Assembly (NCBI GenBank): GCA_045632485.1
Contig: JAZQWT010000119.1
Span: 1-36,442, forward strand
Length of the DNA: 36,442 nt
Reading direction: 5' to 3'
Source of the DNA: SIG575 sp045632485
GTDB lineage: Bacteria > Bacillota > Clostridia > Oscillospirales > Acutalibacteraceae
In this document: positions 1 through 8,026 of the stretch, piece by piece
Layout of the letters: the number at the start of each line of letters is the position of its first letter
How positions within the stretch are numbered: the stretch's first letter is position 1
Notes under the pieces: generated by a model
What the model was told of the DNA's origin: nothing
Seen by the model: the letters and a program-made list of their open reading frames with translations, nothing else
The model's database searches: none
Position numbers and translations under genes: made by a program

Positions 1-417
1 CTTCCTGTTGTAATGGGTCTTGGTTATGAGTTCATAAAATTCGCAGGTTGCCACGATAATATCTTTGTAAAAATTGCGTCTGCACCCGGTCTCTGGATGC
101 AGCGAATCACAACTAACGAACCTACAGATGATATTATTGAAGTAGGTATCGCTGCACTTAATGCAGCTTTGTACGGTGTTGAAGAAACAAAAGAAGAAAC
201 TATTGCAGATGATGCAGAAGAAACTTTTATTGACTTTATTCCTGTATCAGACACAACACCTGTAGCAGATATAACAGAAGAAACAACTGTAGAAGAAGTT
301 GTTGAAGCAGAAGTTCAGGGAGCAGAAGCTGTAATGTCTGAAGAAGATAATTACAAAAAGGCTGAAAGTATTGTTGACGATTTGCTTTCAGAGATTCTTT
401 CGGATAGAAACAACTGA
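1..417 (+). CDS. DUF1385 family membrane protein (YqhQ-like), 3' part only
   Basis: The frame is open from base 1, so the gene starts upstream of the window. The first ~55 visible residues carry the conserved end of the DUF1385/YqhQ family: the segment with PGLWMQRITT followed by EPTDDIIEVGIAAL. The rest (about residues 60-138) is a low-complexity acidic tail rich in Glu, Thr and Val, longer than I expect for the Bacillus relative and probably cytoplasmic and disordered. Family function is unsettled; B. subtilis YqhQ is a multi-pass membrane protein. The stop codon overlaps the prmC start (TGATG), so the two are probably translationally coupled. The family call is good; the biochemical role is unknown. 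Confidence 0.8.
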   Translation, partial: LPVVMGLGYEFIKFAGCHDNIFVKIASAPGLWMQRITTNEPTDDIIEVGIAALNAALYGVEETKEETIADDAEETFIDFIPVSDTTPVADITEETTVEEVVEAEVQGAEAVMSEEDNYKKAESIVDDLLSEILSDRNN

Positions 418-1265
418 TGAACATTTTTGGAGTTTTAAAATCAGGAATTGAGATTCTTGAAAAAAATAATATTGCAGACAGCGATTTTGATGCAAGATGT
501 CTTTTGGAGGAAGCGTTCTCTTTTAGCAGTAATGATTATTTCCTGAATAAATTCAGCACAGCAGATGAAGATAAAACTGAAAAGTTTATGTCTTTTATCG
601 AAAGACGTGCTTCAGGCGAACCATTGCAATACATCATCGGAAAATGGCCGTTTATGTCAGGCGAATTTTTTGTAGGTAAAGGTGTTCTGATTCCGAGAAG
701 CGACACCGAGGTGCTTGTTGAGTCTGCTGCAGATTTTATACGCAACCATACTGAGGTAAAAACAGTTTGTGATTTATGTGCAGGTAGCGGTTGTGTCGGA
801 ATTTCTATCGCTATGATGTTTCCTGATATAGATGTTTATTGCTTTGAATTATCGGATATTGCTTTTTCGTATCTTGAAAAAAATATTGAACTTAATAAGG
901 TGAAAAATGTTACCGCAGTAAAAGGAGACATTCTTCAGGGCTATGAAAAACTGTCAGACAAGCAGATAGATGTTCTTGTTTCTAATCCGCCTTATATTGA
1001 AACTGATGAAATTTCCACATTAAGCCGCGAGGTGAGAGAAGAGCCTGTTATGGCTCTTGATGGTGGTAAAGACGGATATGTTTTTTATAACAGTATGAAA
1101 GAAAACTGGATTCCTTTTATGAAAAAAGGTTCATTTGCGGCATTTGAATGCGGCGAAACGCAAGCGCAGATGCTTAAAGAAATTTTTTCAGAATATTCTG
1201 AAAAAACAGAAATTTTAAAAGATCTGAATGATATAGAACGAGTGGTATCTATAGTAAGAAATTGA
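417..1265 (+). CDS. prmC: Peptide chain release factor N5-glutamine methyltransferase
   Basis: PrmC (HemK) methylates the Gln of the GGQ motif in peptide release factors, using SAM. The 282-residue length is typical. The N-terminal ~75 residues form the helical substrate-recognition domain. The Rossmann methyltransferase core shows the SAM loop DLCAGSGCVGIS (residues 119-130) and the diagnostic NPPY motif (190-193), with RSDTE at 94-98. The ATG overlaps the upstream stop by one base. In many bacteria prfA is adjacent; here neither neighbour is a release factor, so prfA must lie elsewhere. The next gene starts within a few bases, so this is an internal operon gene. Confidence 0.93.
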   Translation: MNIFGVLKSGIEILEKNNIADSDFDARCLLEEAFSFSSNDYFLNKFSTADEDKTEKFMSFIERRASGEPLQYIIGKWPFMSGEFFVGKGVLIPRSDTEVLVESAADFIRNHTEVKTVCDLCAGSGCVGISIAMMFPDIDVYCFELSDIAFSYLEKNIELNKVKNVTAVKGDILQGYEKLSDKQIDVLVSNPPYIETDEISTLSREVREEPVMALDGGKDGYVFYNSMKENWIPFMKKGSFAAFECGETQAQMLKEIFSEYSEKTEILKDLNDIERVVSIVRN

Positions 1266-1275
1266 GGTGTTTAAT

Positions 1276-1968
1276 TTGCTAAGAGGTTTATTGGCAGGCG
1301 ACGGAGATCCGATTGTTGTTATAATGCAGTTGCTTTCAACGGCTTTTGTGGTTTTCTGTACTCTTCCGATTCATGAATACGCTCACGCTTTGGTGGCAAC
1401 AAAGCTTGGTGACCAGACAGCAAGGCTGAGTGGTCGACTTACATTATCACCGCTCAGACACATTGATGTTATCGGAGCAATTATGATTTTCATTGCAGGT
1501 TTCGGTTATGCAAAGCCTGTGCCTGTAAATATGAATAACTTAAAAACTAAAAACCGTAAAGTAGGTATGGCTCTTGTTGCGTTGGCAGGTCCTGTTTCAA
1601 ATATAATTATGGCAGCGTTTTTCATTCTCCTGAAAAATATCTGTGCTGTGATTTATGAATCAGGTATTATGTCAGAATTACTTGCAACAATTATTGCATA
1701 TTTCTTCTATTTTGCAGCTTCAATAAACGTATCTCTCGCGGTATTCAACCTTATTCCCATTCCGCCACTTGACGGTTCAAGGATTCTGTTTTCAATTATT
1801 CCCGACAGATTTTATTACAAAATAATGAGATATGAAAGACAGATTATGATTGGTATGCTTATTTTACTTGCTTTAGGTGTATTTTCAGTGCCTCTTTCAT
1901 TTTTGTCAGATTTTCTCTATAATGCACTCAATAAGTTAATTTCTTTACCCTTTAATTTAATCAGATAA
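1276..1968 (+). CDS. M50-family site-2-protease-like membrane metallopeptidase
   Basis: This is a multi-pass membrane zinc protease of the S2P/M50 family, the compact type widespread in Firmicutes (YwhC-like). The zinc motif HEYAH lies in the first hydrophobic segment, and the second active-site motif (NLIPIPPLDG, with the third zinc ligand Asp) is at about residues 158-167. Four to five hydrophobic stretches are visible. I place the start at the TTG at 1276, because GAGGTG at 1264-1269 then sits 6 bases upstream. An in-frame GTG at 1267 lies inside that ribosome-binding site and is less likely. The gene lies between prmC and scpA, as in other Clostridia. The substrate is unknown. The fold is certain; the start is moderately so. 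Confidence 0.88.
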   Translation: MLRGLLAGDGDPIVVIMQLLSTAFVVFCTLPIHEYAHALVATKLGDQTARLSGRLTLSPLRHIDVIGAIMIFIAGFGYAKPVPVNMNNLKTKNRKVGMALVALAGPVSNIIMAAFFILLKNICAVIYESGIMSELLATIIAYFFYFAASINVSLAVFNLIPIPPLDGSRILFSIIPDRFYYKIMRYERQIMIGMLILLALGVFSVPLSFLSDFLYNALNKLISLPFNLIR

Positions 1969-1979
1969 GGTGGATTATT

Positions 1980-2696
1980 TTGGAAAAGATATCATATAAG
2001 CTTGAAGCCTTTGAAGGTCCTCTTGATCTGTTGCTTCATCTTATCAACAAACATAAACTGAATATCAATGATATTCCTATATTCACTCTTGTCGAGCAAT
2101 ATCTTGACTATGTCCGTCAGATGCAGGAAGATGATATGGAAGTAGCAAGTGAGTTTCTGGAAATGGCAGCAAGACTTGTTTATATTAAGTCGGTTTCTCT
2201 TCTTCCCGTACATGAAGAAGCTGAGCAGCTTAAAATGGAGCTTGTCGGTGAATTGCTTGAATATAAGGAATGCCAGGCTATTGCAAAGGAACTTTCTGAA
2301 CACGCAGACGGGTTTGAACTTTATTCGCGTCCTCAGCAGGATTTTGAACCTGATAAAACTTACAGACGTCTTCATCCTGTTTCTGATATTCTCAATGCAT
2401 ATATTGCTGCAGTGGGAAAAGGTAAGAGAAAATTGCCTCCGCCTGTTGAAGCGTTTACTAAAATTGTTGCACATAAAATTGTTTCGGTAAGTTCACGTAT
2501 AAATGCTGTTATGCATAGGCTTTTTGAAAGAAGAAGAGATAAGTTTGTATCATTTTTCGCAAATGCTGAATCAAAGTCTGAGTTGGTTGCAACTTTTCTT
2601 GCAATTCTCGAACTTGCTAAAACAAAGCGCGTCAAGCTTATCGGTGAAGCTGATGAATTGGAAATTGAATTGACAGAGGGAGGTAAAACTGAATGA
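1980..2696 (+). CDS. scpA: Segregation and condensation protein A (kleisin)
   Basis: ScpA is the kleisin that bridges the SMC ATPase heads and, with ScpB, forms the bacterial condensin that organises and separates the chromosome. The diagnostic N-terminus FEGPLDLLLHLI, followed by a helical segment and the hydrophobic EVASEFLEMAARLVYIKS block, is present. The C-terminal winged helix around residues 165-235 ends with an acidic stretch. The start is TTG with AAGGTGG 6 bases upstream. The length of 238 aa is slightly short but within family range. The last codons overlap scpB by four bases (ATGA), so the two subunits are likely made in step. The smc gene itself is not in the window. Confidence 0.94.
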   Translation: MEKISYKLEAFEGPLDLLLHLINKHKLNINDIPIFTLVEQYLDYVRQMQEDDMEVASEFLEMAARLVYIKSVSLLPVHEEAEQLKMELVGELLEYKECQAIAKELSEHADGFELYSRPQQDFEPDKTYRRLHPVSDILNAYIAAVGKGKRKLPPPVEAFTKIVAHKIVSVSSRINAVMHRLFERRRDKFVSFFANAESKSELVATFLAILELAKTKRVKLIGEADELEIELTEGGKTE

Positions 2697-3289
2697 ATGT
2701 AAATGAAATGCAGGCAGCCGCAGAAGCAATGCTTTTTGCGTGCGGAGAACCTCTTGAAATTGACAGAATCGCTGAAATCCTCGGTATTGATGCAGAAAAC
2801 GCAGAAAGCCTTGTTTTGAATATTGCGGCTAAATATGACGATACAAACAGCGGTATCAGAGTAGTTAAAATGGATAAAAAATATCAGATTTGTACACGTA
2901 AAGAGTTTGCTGAACAGGTCAGAGATATTCTTGACATGAAGAAGAATGCACCTTTATCACAAGCGGCGTTTGAAGTTTTGGCGGTTGTTGCTTATAATCA
3001 GCCCATTACAAAGGCTTACATAGAACAAGTCAGAGGTGTTGATTGTTCAGGTGTTATTTCCACACTTTGTCAGAAAGGTCTTATTGAAGAAGTGGGCAGA
3101 CTTGAACTTCCCGGCAGACCTTTGATTTATGGCACAACTGCAGAATTCTTAAAATGCTTCTGTATTAATTCTCTTGACGATTTACCTGATATTCCCGAGC
3201 TTAACGAGAAATCGGTTGAAGAGCAGCAGGCAGAAATAGAATTTGATAAAATGGACGCAGAGGCAAAAGAAGCAGAAAGCGAAGACTGA
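2693..3289 (+). CDS. scpB: Segregation and condensation protein B
   Basis: ScpB dimerises and binds ScpA in the SMC-ScpAB condensin. The 198-residue protein has the two winged-helix domains of the family. The first starts with AAAEAMLFACGEPLEIDRIAE. The second has the highly conserved SQAAFEVLAVVAYNQPITKAYIEQVRG around residues 94-120 and GRPLIYGTT near 144-152. The last ~45 residues are strongly acidic. Translation is coupled to scpA through the ATGA overlap, with a GAGGGAGG ribosome-binding site inside scpA. Identification rests on both motif and context. Confidence 0.95.
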   Translation: MNVNEMQAAAEAMLFACGEPLEIDRIAEILGIDAENAESLVLNIAAKYDDTNSGIRVVKMDKKYQICTRKEFAEQVRDILDMKKNAPLSQAAFEVLAVVAYNQPITKAYIEQVRGVDCSGVISTLCQKGLIEEVGRLELPGRPLIYGTTAEFLKCFCINSLDDLPDIPELNEKSVEEQQAEIEFDKMDAEAKEAESED

Positions 3290-3309
3290 TTAATGTAGGA
3301 GGTGAGAAA

Positions 3310-4080
3310 ATGCCGTTTTTGTATACTCTTCTTGCAATAGTTATGTTTATAATAGTGCTTTTTCTCATTCCTGTGAGAGTTACTGCACATTATGAAGATA
3401 CTTTTGAAATGTACATAAAGTATGGCTTAATAAAAATCAAGCTTTTCCCACAGAAGGAAAAGAAGAAGAAAGATAAACCGAAAAAGGATAAACCTAAGAA
3501 AGATAAAACTAAAAAGAAAAAATCCGAAAAGGGCACAACTGATAAAACACAGACCGAAAAAACAGATAAATCAAAGTCAACAAAGAAAAAAGATATTACA
3601 AACAAAGAGAACATTTTTCTTAAGTTTTACAGAACTCAGGGTTTTGATGCCACATTGCAGTTGATTGCAGATGCATTAGGTGCAACAGGCGGAATTTTTG
3701 GCGGTATTTTCAAGCATTTTGTGTTCAGAGAACTTTACCTTGAAATGGTAGTTTCAGGCTCAGATGCGGCAGAAACTGCAATCAAATACGGCAAGATTTC
3801 ATCCGCTGTTTTCCCTGCAATGGGACTTCTTTGTTCAAAGGCAAAGGTCAGAAAATATGATATTGATATTTCACCTGATTTCCTTGCGGTAAAAGACGAA
3901 GCAATGTTCCATTTTCAGTTCGGATTCAGTCCCATTTTTGCAACAAATGCGGTTATAGTTGCCGGCTTTAAGTTGGTTAAGAATGTATTACTTGAACTTC
4001 TTAAGGTCAACAATTCAGATAACAAAGATAAGAAAAATCTTGAAAAACAAGTTAAAAAAGCTTTAAAAAAGGAGAGATAA
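3310..4080 (+). CDS. DUF2953 family single-pass membrane protein
   Basis: The 256-residue protein starts with one hydrophobic helix (about residues 5-22) and a short beta-rich segment (VTAHYEDTFEMYIKYGLIKIKL), both typical of DUF2953 proteins found in sporulating Firmicutes. A Lys/Asp/Thr-rich tract at about residues 50-100, built from KKDK/KPKK-like units, separates it from a helical and beta-rich C-terminal part with the family-like YDIDISPDF and KDEAMFHFQFGF segments. The extreme C-terminus is again Lys-rich. Function is not established. It sits between scpB and gerW with a strong GGAGGTGA ribosome-binding site. A spore or envelope role is suggested only by its partner gene. Confidence 0.82.
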   Translation: MPFLYTLLAIVMFIIVLFLIPVRVTAHYEDTFEMYIKYGLIKIKLFPQKEKKKKDKPKKDKPKKDKTKKKKSEKGTTDKTQTEKTDKSKSTKKKDITNKENIFLKFYRTQGFDATLQLIADALGATGGIFGGIFKHFVFRELYLEMVVSGSDAAETAIKYGKISSAVFPAMGLLCSKAKVRKYDIDISPDFLAVKDEAMFHFQFGFSPIFATNAVIVAGFKLVKNVLLELLKVNNSDNKDKKNLEKQVKKALKKER

Positions 4081-4083
4081 TTT

Positions 4084-4506
4084 ATGAAAGAACAGTCAGC
4101 ATCAGGTATCCTTGGTACAACAATTGATAAGATTAAGAACCTTGTTGATACAAGCACAGTGATCGGCGAACCTATGAAGGTTTCTGAAAAAATTACTGTT
4201 ATTCCGATTTCAAAAGTGACATATGGTTTTGCTTCAGGCGGTTCAGATTTTCCGTCAAAAAACAATGTTGAACTTTTCGGTGGTGCAGGCGGTGCAGGTA
4301 TCACTGTAACTCCTGTTGCATTCCTTGTTGTTAATGATGATATCGTTACAATTAAAACAATTTCAACAACAGATAATCAGATTGAGAAAGTTGTTTCAGC
4401 AGTGCCTGAAGTTGTGAACACAGTTACAGGTCTTGTAAACAAGTTTTCAAAGAAAGATGAACCTGCAACAGATGTAATTGACAATATTTCATCTGAAAAT
4501 GAATAA
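4084..4506 (+). CDS. ytfJ: GerW family sporulation protein YtfJ
   Basis: This is a 140-residue member of the GerW/YtfJ family, proteins of the spore interior that in B. subtilis are needed for normal germination responses. The hallmark region is visible: VIPISKVTYGFASGGSDF, then a Gly-rich GGAGGAG loop and ITVTPVAFLVV. The C-terminal ~30 residues are polar and variable. The ribosome-binding site is AAGGAGAG, with 3 bases separating it from the DUF2953 stop. The DUF2953-ytfJ pairing recurs in spore-forming Firmicutes, and here it supports the view that the organism sporulates. A promoter of its own is not visible. Confidence 0.9.
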   Translation: MKEQSASGILGTTIDKIKNLVDTSTVIGEPMKVSEKITVIPISKVTYGFASGGSDFPSKNNVELFGGAGGAGITVTPVAFLVVNDDIVTIKTISTTDNQIEKVVSAVPEVVNTVTGLVNKFSKKDEPATDVIDNISSENE

Positions 4507-4508
4507 TT

Positions 4509-4564
4509 AAACACCGCTGTACTGCATAGATTTTATTAATATAATTTCTGTGCGGCAGGTGTTT
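4509..4564 (+). promoter_or_regulatory. Long hairpin that encloses the dacF ribosome-binding site
   Basis: AAACACC at 4509-4515 is the exact reverse complement of GGTGTTT at 4558-4564. After one bulged A (4557), pairing continues: 4516-4522 (GCTGTAC) against 4550-4556, with two G-U pairs. The result is a ~14-bp stem with a ~27-base loop. The 3' arm contains the AGGTG Shine-Dalgarno of dacF. It could mask that site, or act as a weak terminator or processing signal between ytfJ and dacF; there is no good T-run after it. The structure is seen in the sequence, the role is inferred. Confidence 0.4.
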
Positions 4565-4568
4565 ATAG

Positions 4569-5735
4569 TTGATTAAAAAATGCTTTTCGTTATTATTATG
4601 CATTCTGTTATCAGTTCACATTTTTTCAATTAAGCCAAAAGCAGTTTCCTTGGGTATTTCTGCGTCTGCTGCTGTTGTTATGGTTGCGCAGACAGGAGAG
4701 GTTGTTTATGGACACAATGCTCATAAAAAACTTTCCATGGCAAGTACAACTAAGATTATGACATCTTTGCTTGCTCTTGAAAAAGCAGATTTAAAAAAAG
4801 AAATTACAGTCAGAAAAGATGAATTGGAAGTAGAAGGTACTTCTATGGGACTTCTCCCGGGGGACAAAGTTACTTACGAGGGTCTTGTCTACGGAATGCT
4901 TTTACAGTCAGGGAATGATGCTGCAAATGTTGTAGCGTCAAGAATTGGCAAAAGTATTGATAATTTTGTCGTTATGATGAATGAGCGTGCAGCAGAATTG
5001 GGAATGAATAATTCTAATTTTGCAACTCCTTCAGGTCTTGATGACGAGCATCATTATTCAACTGCTTATGATATGGCTTTGTTGGGCTCTGAGGCAATTA
5101 AAAACCCTGATTTCCGCCATATTTCTTCGCAATCTTCTGCGAGAGTGTGTTACGGAAACCCGCCATATAACAGAACGCTTACTAATCATAATAAAATGCT
5201 GAAAATGTATGACGGATGTATCGGGCTTAAAACAGGTTTTACAAAGAAAAGTGGCAGATGTCTTGTGACAGCTGCCGAAAAAGAAGGTGTGCTGTTAGTT
5301 GCAGTTACACTCAATGCACCTAACGATTGGCATGACCATGTAGTTTTACTTGATTACGGCTTTTCTGAAGTGAGTAATAAGCAGTTAAAATCTCAATCAA
5401 TGACCATTCCTGTTGTTGGCGGCGAAACAAATAAAGTTTCAGTTGTACCTTCACAGGCTGCGTATATCAATTTTAATTCGGATTTACCCGAATATGAAAC
5501 AGTTTATCTTACGGATAAATTTATGTATGCGCCGGTAGCAAAAGGGGATAATGCAGGTAAAGTTTTGTATTTATCTGATGGTAAATGCATTGCAGAAGTG
5601 CTGCTTGTTGCTGATGAAAGCGTAGCTTTCAGAAAAGTCAGCGAAAAGGAAAAGCCTTTGAGAATAAGAATAAAAAATTATCTGAAAAGTGTTTTTGAAA
5701 AATTACGGAGGAAAATATGGCAGATAACAGCATGA
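4569..5735 (+). CDS. dacF: D-alanyl-D-alanine carboxypeptidase (DacF-type, class A low-mass PBP)
   Basis: This penicillin-binding protein removes the terminal D-Ala from peptidoglycan stem peptides outside the membrane. All three active-site motifs are present: STTK (Ser59, Lys62), SGN (114-116) and KTG (221-223). An N-terminal signal peptide covers about residues 1-25. A PBP5-like C-terminal beta domain (about 275-355) is followed by a basic amphipathic helix that should anchor the protein to the membrane. Length (388 aa) is normal. The start is TTG, with AGGTG 7 bases upstream inside a hairpin. Its place after ytfJ suggests the sporulation DacF type, but a vegetative DacA-like role is possible. 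The 3' end overlaps rluB by 19 bases. Confidence 0.92.
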   Translation: MIKKCFSLLLCILLSVHIFSIKPKAVSLGISASAAVVMVAQTGEVVYGHNAHKKLSMASTTKIMTSLLALEKADLKKEITVRKDELEVEGTSMGLLPGDKVTYEGLVYGMLLQSGNDAANVVASRIGKSIDNFVVMMNERAAELGMNNSNFATPSGLDDEHHYSTAYDMALLGSEAIKNPDFRHISSQSSARVCYGNPPYNRTLTNHNKMLKMYDGCIGLKTGFTKKSGRCLVTAAEKEGVLLVAVTLNAPNDWHDHVVLLDYGFSEVSNKQLKSQSMTIPVVGGETNKVSVVPSQAAYINFNSDLPEYETVYLTDKFMYAPVAKGDNAGKVLYLSDGKCIAEVLLVADESVAFRKVSEKEKPLRIRIKNYLKSVFEKLRRKIWQITA

Positions 5736-6463
5736 GACTTCAGAAGTTTCTTTCCGAATGCGGTGTTGCATCAAGAAGAAAATCAGAAGAACTCATTTCA
5801 ATGGGTAAAGTTAAAGTGAACGGCAGAGTCGCACAGATTGGTGATAAGATTAATCCTAAAAGAGATACTGTCACGGTCAGCGGTAAAAAAATTGTCAGCA
5901 GTAAGAATAAATATTATATTATGCTTCATAAGCCCAGAGGTTTTGTTACGACTCTGAGTGATGAAATGGACAGAAGGTGTGTCGCAGACCTTGTCAAGGA
6001 TATTCCAGAAAGAATTTATCCTGTAGGCAGACTTGATAAAGATTCTGAAGGTTTGCTTTTAATGACTAATGACGGTGATTTTGCAAATGCTATGATGCAT
6101 CCTAAACATCATGTACCTAAAACTTATCGTGTTACTGTAAGACAGAATGTTACTGAAAATATGGTTGATCAGCTTGCAGTAGGTATTATGATCGAGGGCA
6201 GAAAAACTGCACCTGCAGATGTAAGAGTCCTACTTAAGGAAGATACAAGAACGGTGCTTGAAATTGTGCTTTATGAAGGCAGAAACCGCGAAATCAGAAA
6301 AATGTGCGAAAGCCTCGGACTTGATGTTATCAGACTTAAGAGAACACAGTTTGGTTCAATTAAACTCGGTATGCTCGCACAAGGTAAATACAGAGAACTG
6401 ACAGCTGATGAAGTACACAAACTTATGACTTCAAGCGGTGCAGTTACAAAGAAGAAGTGGTAA
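5717..6463 (+). CDS. rluB: Pseudouridine synthase of the RsuA/RluB family (23S rRNA)
   Basis: The enzyme isomerises a uridine in rRNA; the RluB branch acts on 23S rRNA. The N-terminal S4 RNA-binding domain (about residues 5-55, RLQKFLSECGVASRRKSEEL) precedes the catalytic domain. The signature GRLDKDSEGLLLMTND contains the catalytic Asp107. The C-terminal GRNREIRKM block is also conserved. Length 248 aa is typical. The ATG at 5717 has GGAGGA 6 bases upstream and lies inside the end of dacF. The dacF-rluB order is common in Clostridia. RsuA-type specificity for 16S rRNA cannot be excluded from sequence alone. Confidence 0.93.
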   Translation: MADNSMRLQKFLSECGVASRRKSEELISMGKVKVNGRVAQIGDKINPKRDTVTVSGKKIVSSKNKYYIMLHKPRGFVTTLSDEMDRRCVADLVKDIPERIYPVGRLDKDSEGLLLMTNDGDFANAMMHPKHHVPKTYRVTVRQNVTENMVDQLAVGIMIEGRKTAPADVRVLLKEDTRTVLEIVLYEGRNREIRKMCESLGLDVIRLKRTQFGSIKLGMLAQGKYRELTADEVHKLMTSSGAVTKKKW

Positions 6464-6466
6464 ATT

Positions 6467-6838
6467 ATGTATATTTTTAAACCAATTAGCGACATTTCGG
6501 TGCTTTCAGAAATTTTTTCCGAAGACGTTAACGGCGGTTATATCGGTTATGAAGGCGACGAAGTTATAGGTAAATGCAGTCTGTATGTTGAAGGACATAC
6601 AGTAACTGTAAAAACAATTGAATTTGATAAGGACAAGCCTGACATCGGTGAAGGTCTTATGCGTGCGGCACTCAATTTCGGTGCTAACAGAAATGCATAT
6701 TTTGCATATTGCAGTTGTGAAAACGCGGTAGATGTTATGCGATTGATGGGCTTTGAAGAAAACGACGGGAAATTCAGCGGAGATATACCCACTTTGTTGG
6801 GTGGAAGCTGCGCTTGTTGCCGTCAGAATATAGAATAA
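6467..6838 (+). CDS. Small GNAT-like protein with a cysteine-rich C-terminus
   Basis: I do not recognise this 123-residue protein with confidence. Its pattern suggests a reduced GNAT acetyltransferase fold: an alternating beta region (GYIGYEGDEVIGKCSLYVEG), a short strand with VTVKTIEF, a helix starting IGEGLMRAAL and a later MRLMGFEEND strand-turn. The usual acetyl-CoA loop (Q/RxxGxG/A) is not obvious, so catalytic activity is doubtful. It has six cysteines, including C82/C84 and a terminal C115, C117, C118 cluster, which could bind metal or form disulfides. It lies 3 bases after rluB with only a weak ribosome-binding site, and 12 bases before yicC, so it belongs to the operon. Confidence 0.6.
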   Translation: MYIFKPISDISVLSEIFSEDVNGGYIGYEGDEVIGKCSLYVEGHTVTVKTIEFDKDKPDIGEGLMRAALNFGANRNAYFAYCSCENAVDVMRLMGFEENDGKFSGDIPTLLGGSCACCRQNIE

Positions 6839-6850
6839 GGTTGTGAAACG

Positions 6851-7732
6851 ATGATCAGCAGTATGACAGGATATGGCAGAGGTCAATACACTTCAGACAG
6901 TATGGATGTTACTGTAGAAATTAAAAGTGTAAACCACAGATACTATGAATTCTCTGCCAGAACTCCGAGGAATTATCTTTTCCTTGAAGAAAAACTTAAA
7001 AGTTTTTTTGCACAGTCAATTTCACGAGGTAAGGTTGAATGTTTTGTTCAGATTACTTGCCTTGATGATGAAAATGTAAACGTAACTGCAAATATCCCTC
7101 TGGCAAACAGTTATCTTTCTGCTCTTAAAGATATTGCAGAAAATTTAGGTGTTTCAGCGGATGTTTCTGCAAATGCTCTTGCAAGATACAATGATGTTCT
7201 TGAAATCAAAAAAACAGACGTTGATGAAGAAAAAGTATGGAACAGCGTTAAATCTGCTGCGGAAATTGCATTGAACGGTATTCTTACAATGAGAAGAGCT
7301 GAGGGCGAAAAACTTAAAAACGATGTTCTTTCCAGACTTGATTTTATTTCTGAAAAAGTGTCCATGATTGAAGCACGTTCACCTGAAACAGTTAAAGAAT
7401 ATTCACAGAAGCTTCTTGTAAGAATGAATGAGGTTCTTGGGGATATGGCACATATTGATGAGCAGAGAATTCTGACTGAAGCAGCAATATATGCTGATAA
7501 AGTTGCAGTTGCTGAAGAAACTGTCAGACTTTCAAGCCATATGTCACAGCTCAGAGAGTTTTTGGTTTCAGATGAAGCAATCGGCAGAAAGATGGACTTC
7601 CTTGTTCAGGAAATGAACAGAGAAGCAAACACAATAGGCTCAAAAGCTCAGGATGTTGAAATTGCAAGAGCAGTTCTTGATATTAAAGCAGAAATTGAGA
7701 AAATAAGAGAACAGATTCAGAATATTGAGTAA
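6851..7732 (+). CDS. yicC: YicC/YloC family endoribonuclease
   Basis: A 293-residue member of the YicC family, whose characterised members are endoribonucleases involved in RNA turnover. The conserved start MISSMTGYGRG and the EIKSVNHRYYEFSARTPR segment define the N-terminal domain. The C-terminal DUF1732 domain has the signature MNREANTIGSKAQDVEI near residues 256-272. Helical, charged central part. It is directly followed by remA and gmk with a 12-base gap, exactly the order found across Firmicutes (yloC-remA-gmk-rpoZ in B. subtilis). Confidence 0.93.
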   Translation: MISSMTGYGRGQYTSDSMDVTVEIKSVNHRYYEFSARTPRNYLFLEEKLKSFFAQSISRGKVECFVQITCLDDENVNVTANIPLANSYLSALKDIAENLGVSADVSANALARYNDVLEIKKTDVDEEKVWNSVKSAAEIALNGILTMRRAEGEKLKNDVLSRLDFISEKVSMIEARSPETVKEYSQKLLVRMNEVLGDMAHIDEQRILTEAAIYADKVAVAEETVRLSSHMSQLREFLVSDEAIGRKMDFLVQEMNREANTIGSKAQDVEIARAVLDIKAEIEKIREQIQNIE

Positions 7733-7744
7733 GGGGAACGAAAA

Positions 7745-8026
7745 ATGAAACTTATTAATATCGGTTTCGGTAATATGGTAAATGCATCACGTCTTGTTGC
7801 TATAGTAAGCCCCGAATCTGCTCCGATAAAAAGAATAATTCAGGACAGCAAAGAAAAAGGTACACTTATTGACGCAACTCACGGACGTAGAACGAGAGCT
7901 GTTATTATAACAGACTGTGGACAGATAATTCTGACTTATCTGCAATCTGAAACTGTTGCGAACAGACTTAATGATGTGGATGATGAACTTGATATTGCAG
8001 ATGAGGAGAATGAAAATGAGCGCTAA
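7745..8026 (+). CDS. remA: RemA family DNA-binding regulator (DUF370)
   Basis: RemA (YlzA) is a small DNA-binding protein that activates extracellular-matrix operons in B. subtilis. The 93-residue product has the family signatures NIGFGNMVNASRLVAIVSPESAP, the GTLIDATHGRRTRAVIITD core, and SETVANR near the end. An acidic tail follows. The ribosome-binding site is AAGGGG upstream of the ATG. It overlaps gmk by 11 bases. Whether matrix genes are its targets here is unknown, as many Clostridia carry remA without an obvious biofilm operon. Confidence 0.94.
   Translation: MKLINIGFGNMVNASRLVAIVSPESAPIKRIIQDSKEKGTLIDATHGRRTRAVIITDCGQIILTYLQSETVANRLNDVDDELDIADEENENER

Noticed and set aside
3450..3610. 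Possible DNA tandem repeat in the A-rich stretch of the DUF2953 gene
   Set aside because: The units are irregular and simply encode a Lys-rich linker; no fixed period was seen.
7956..8015. Upstream extension of guanylate kinase
   Set aside because: It overlaps remA, encodes a Met/Leu-rich string unlike the family, and the ATG at 8016 has a well-placed GAGGAG.
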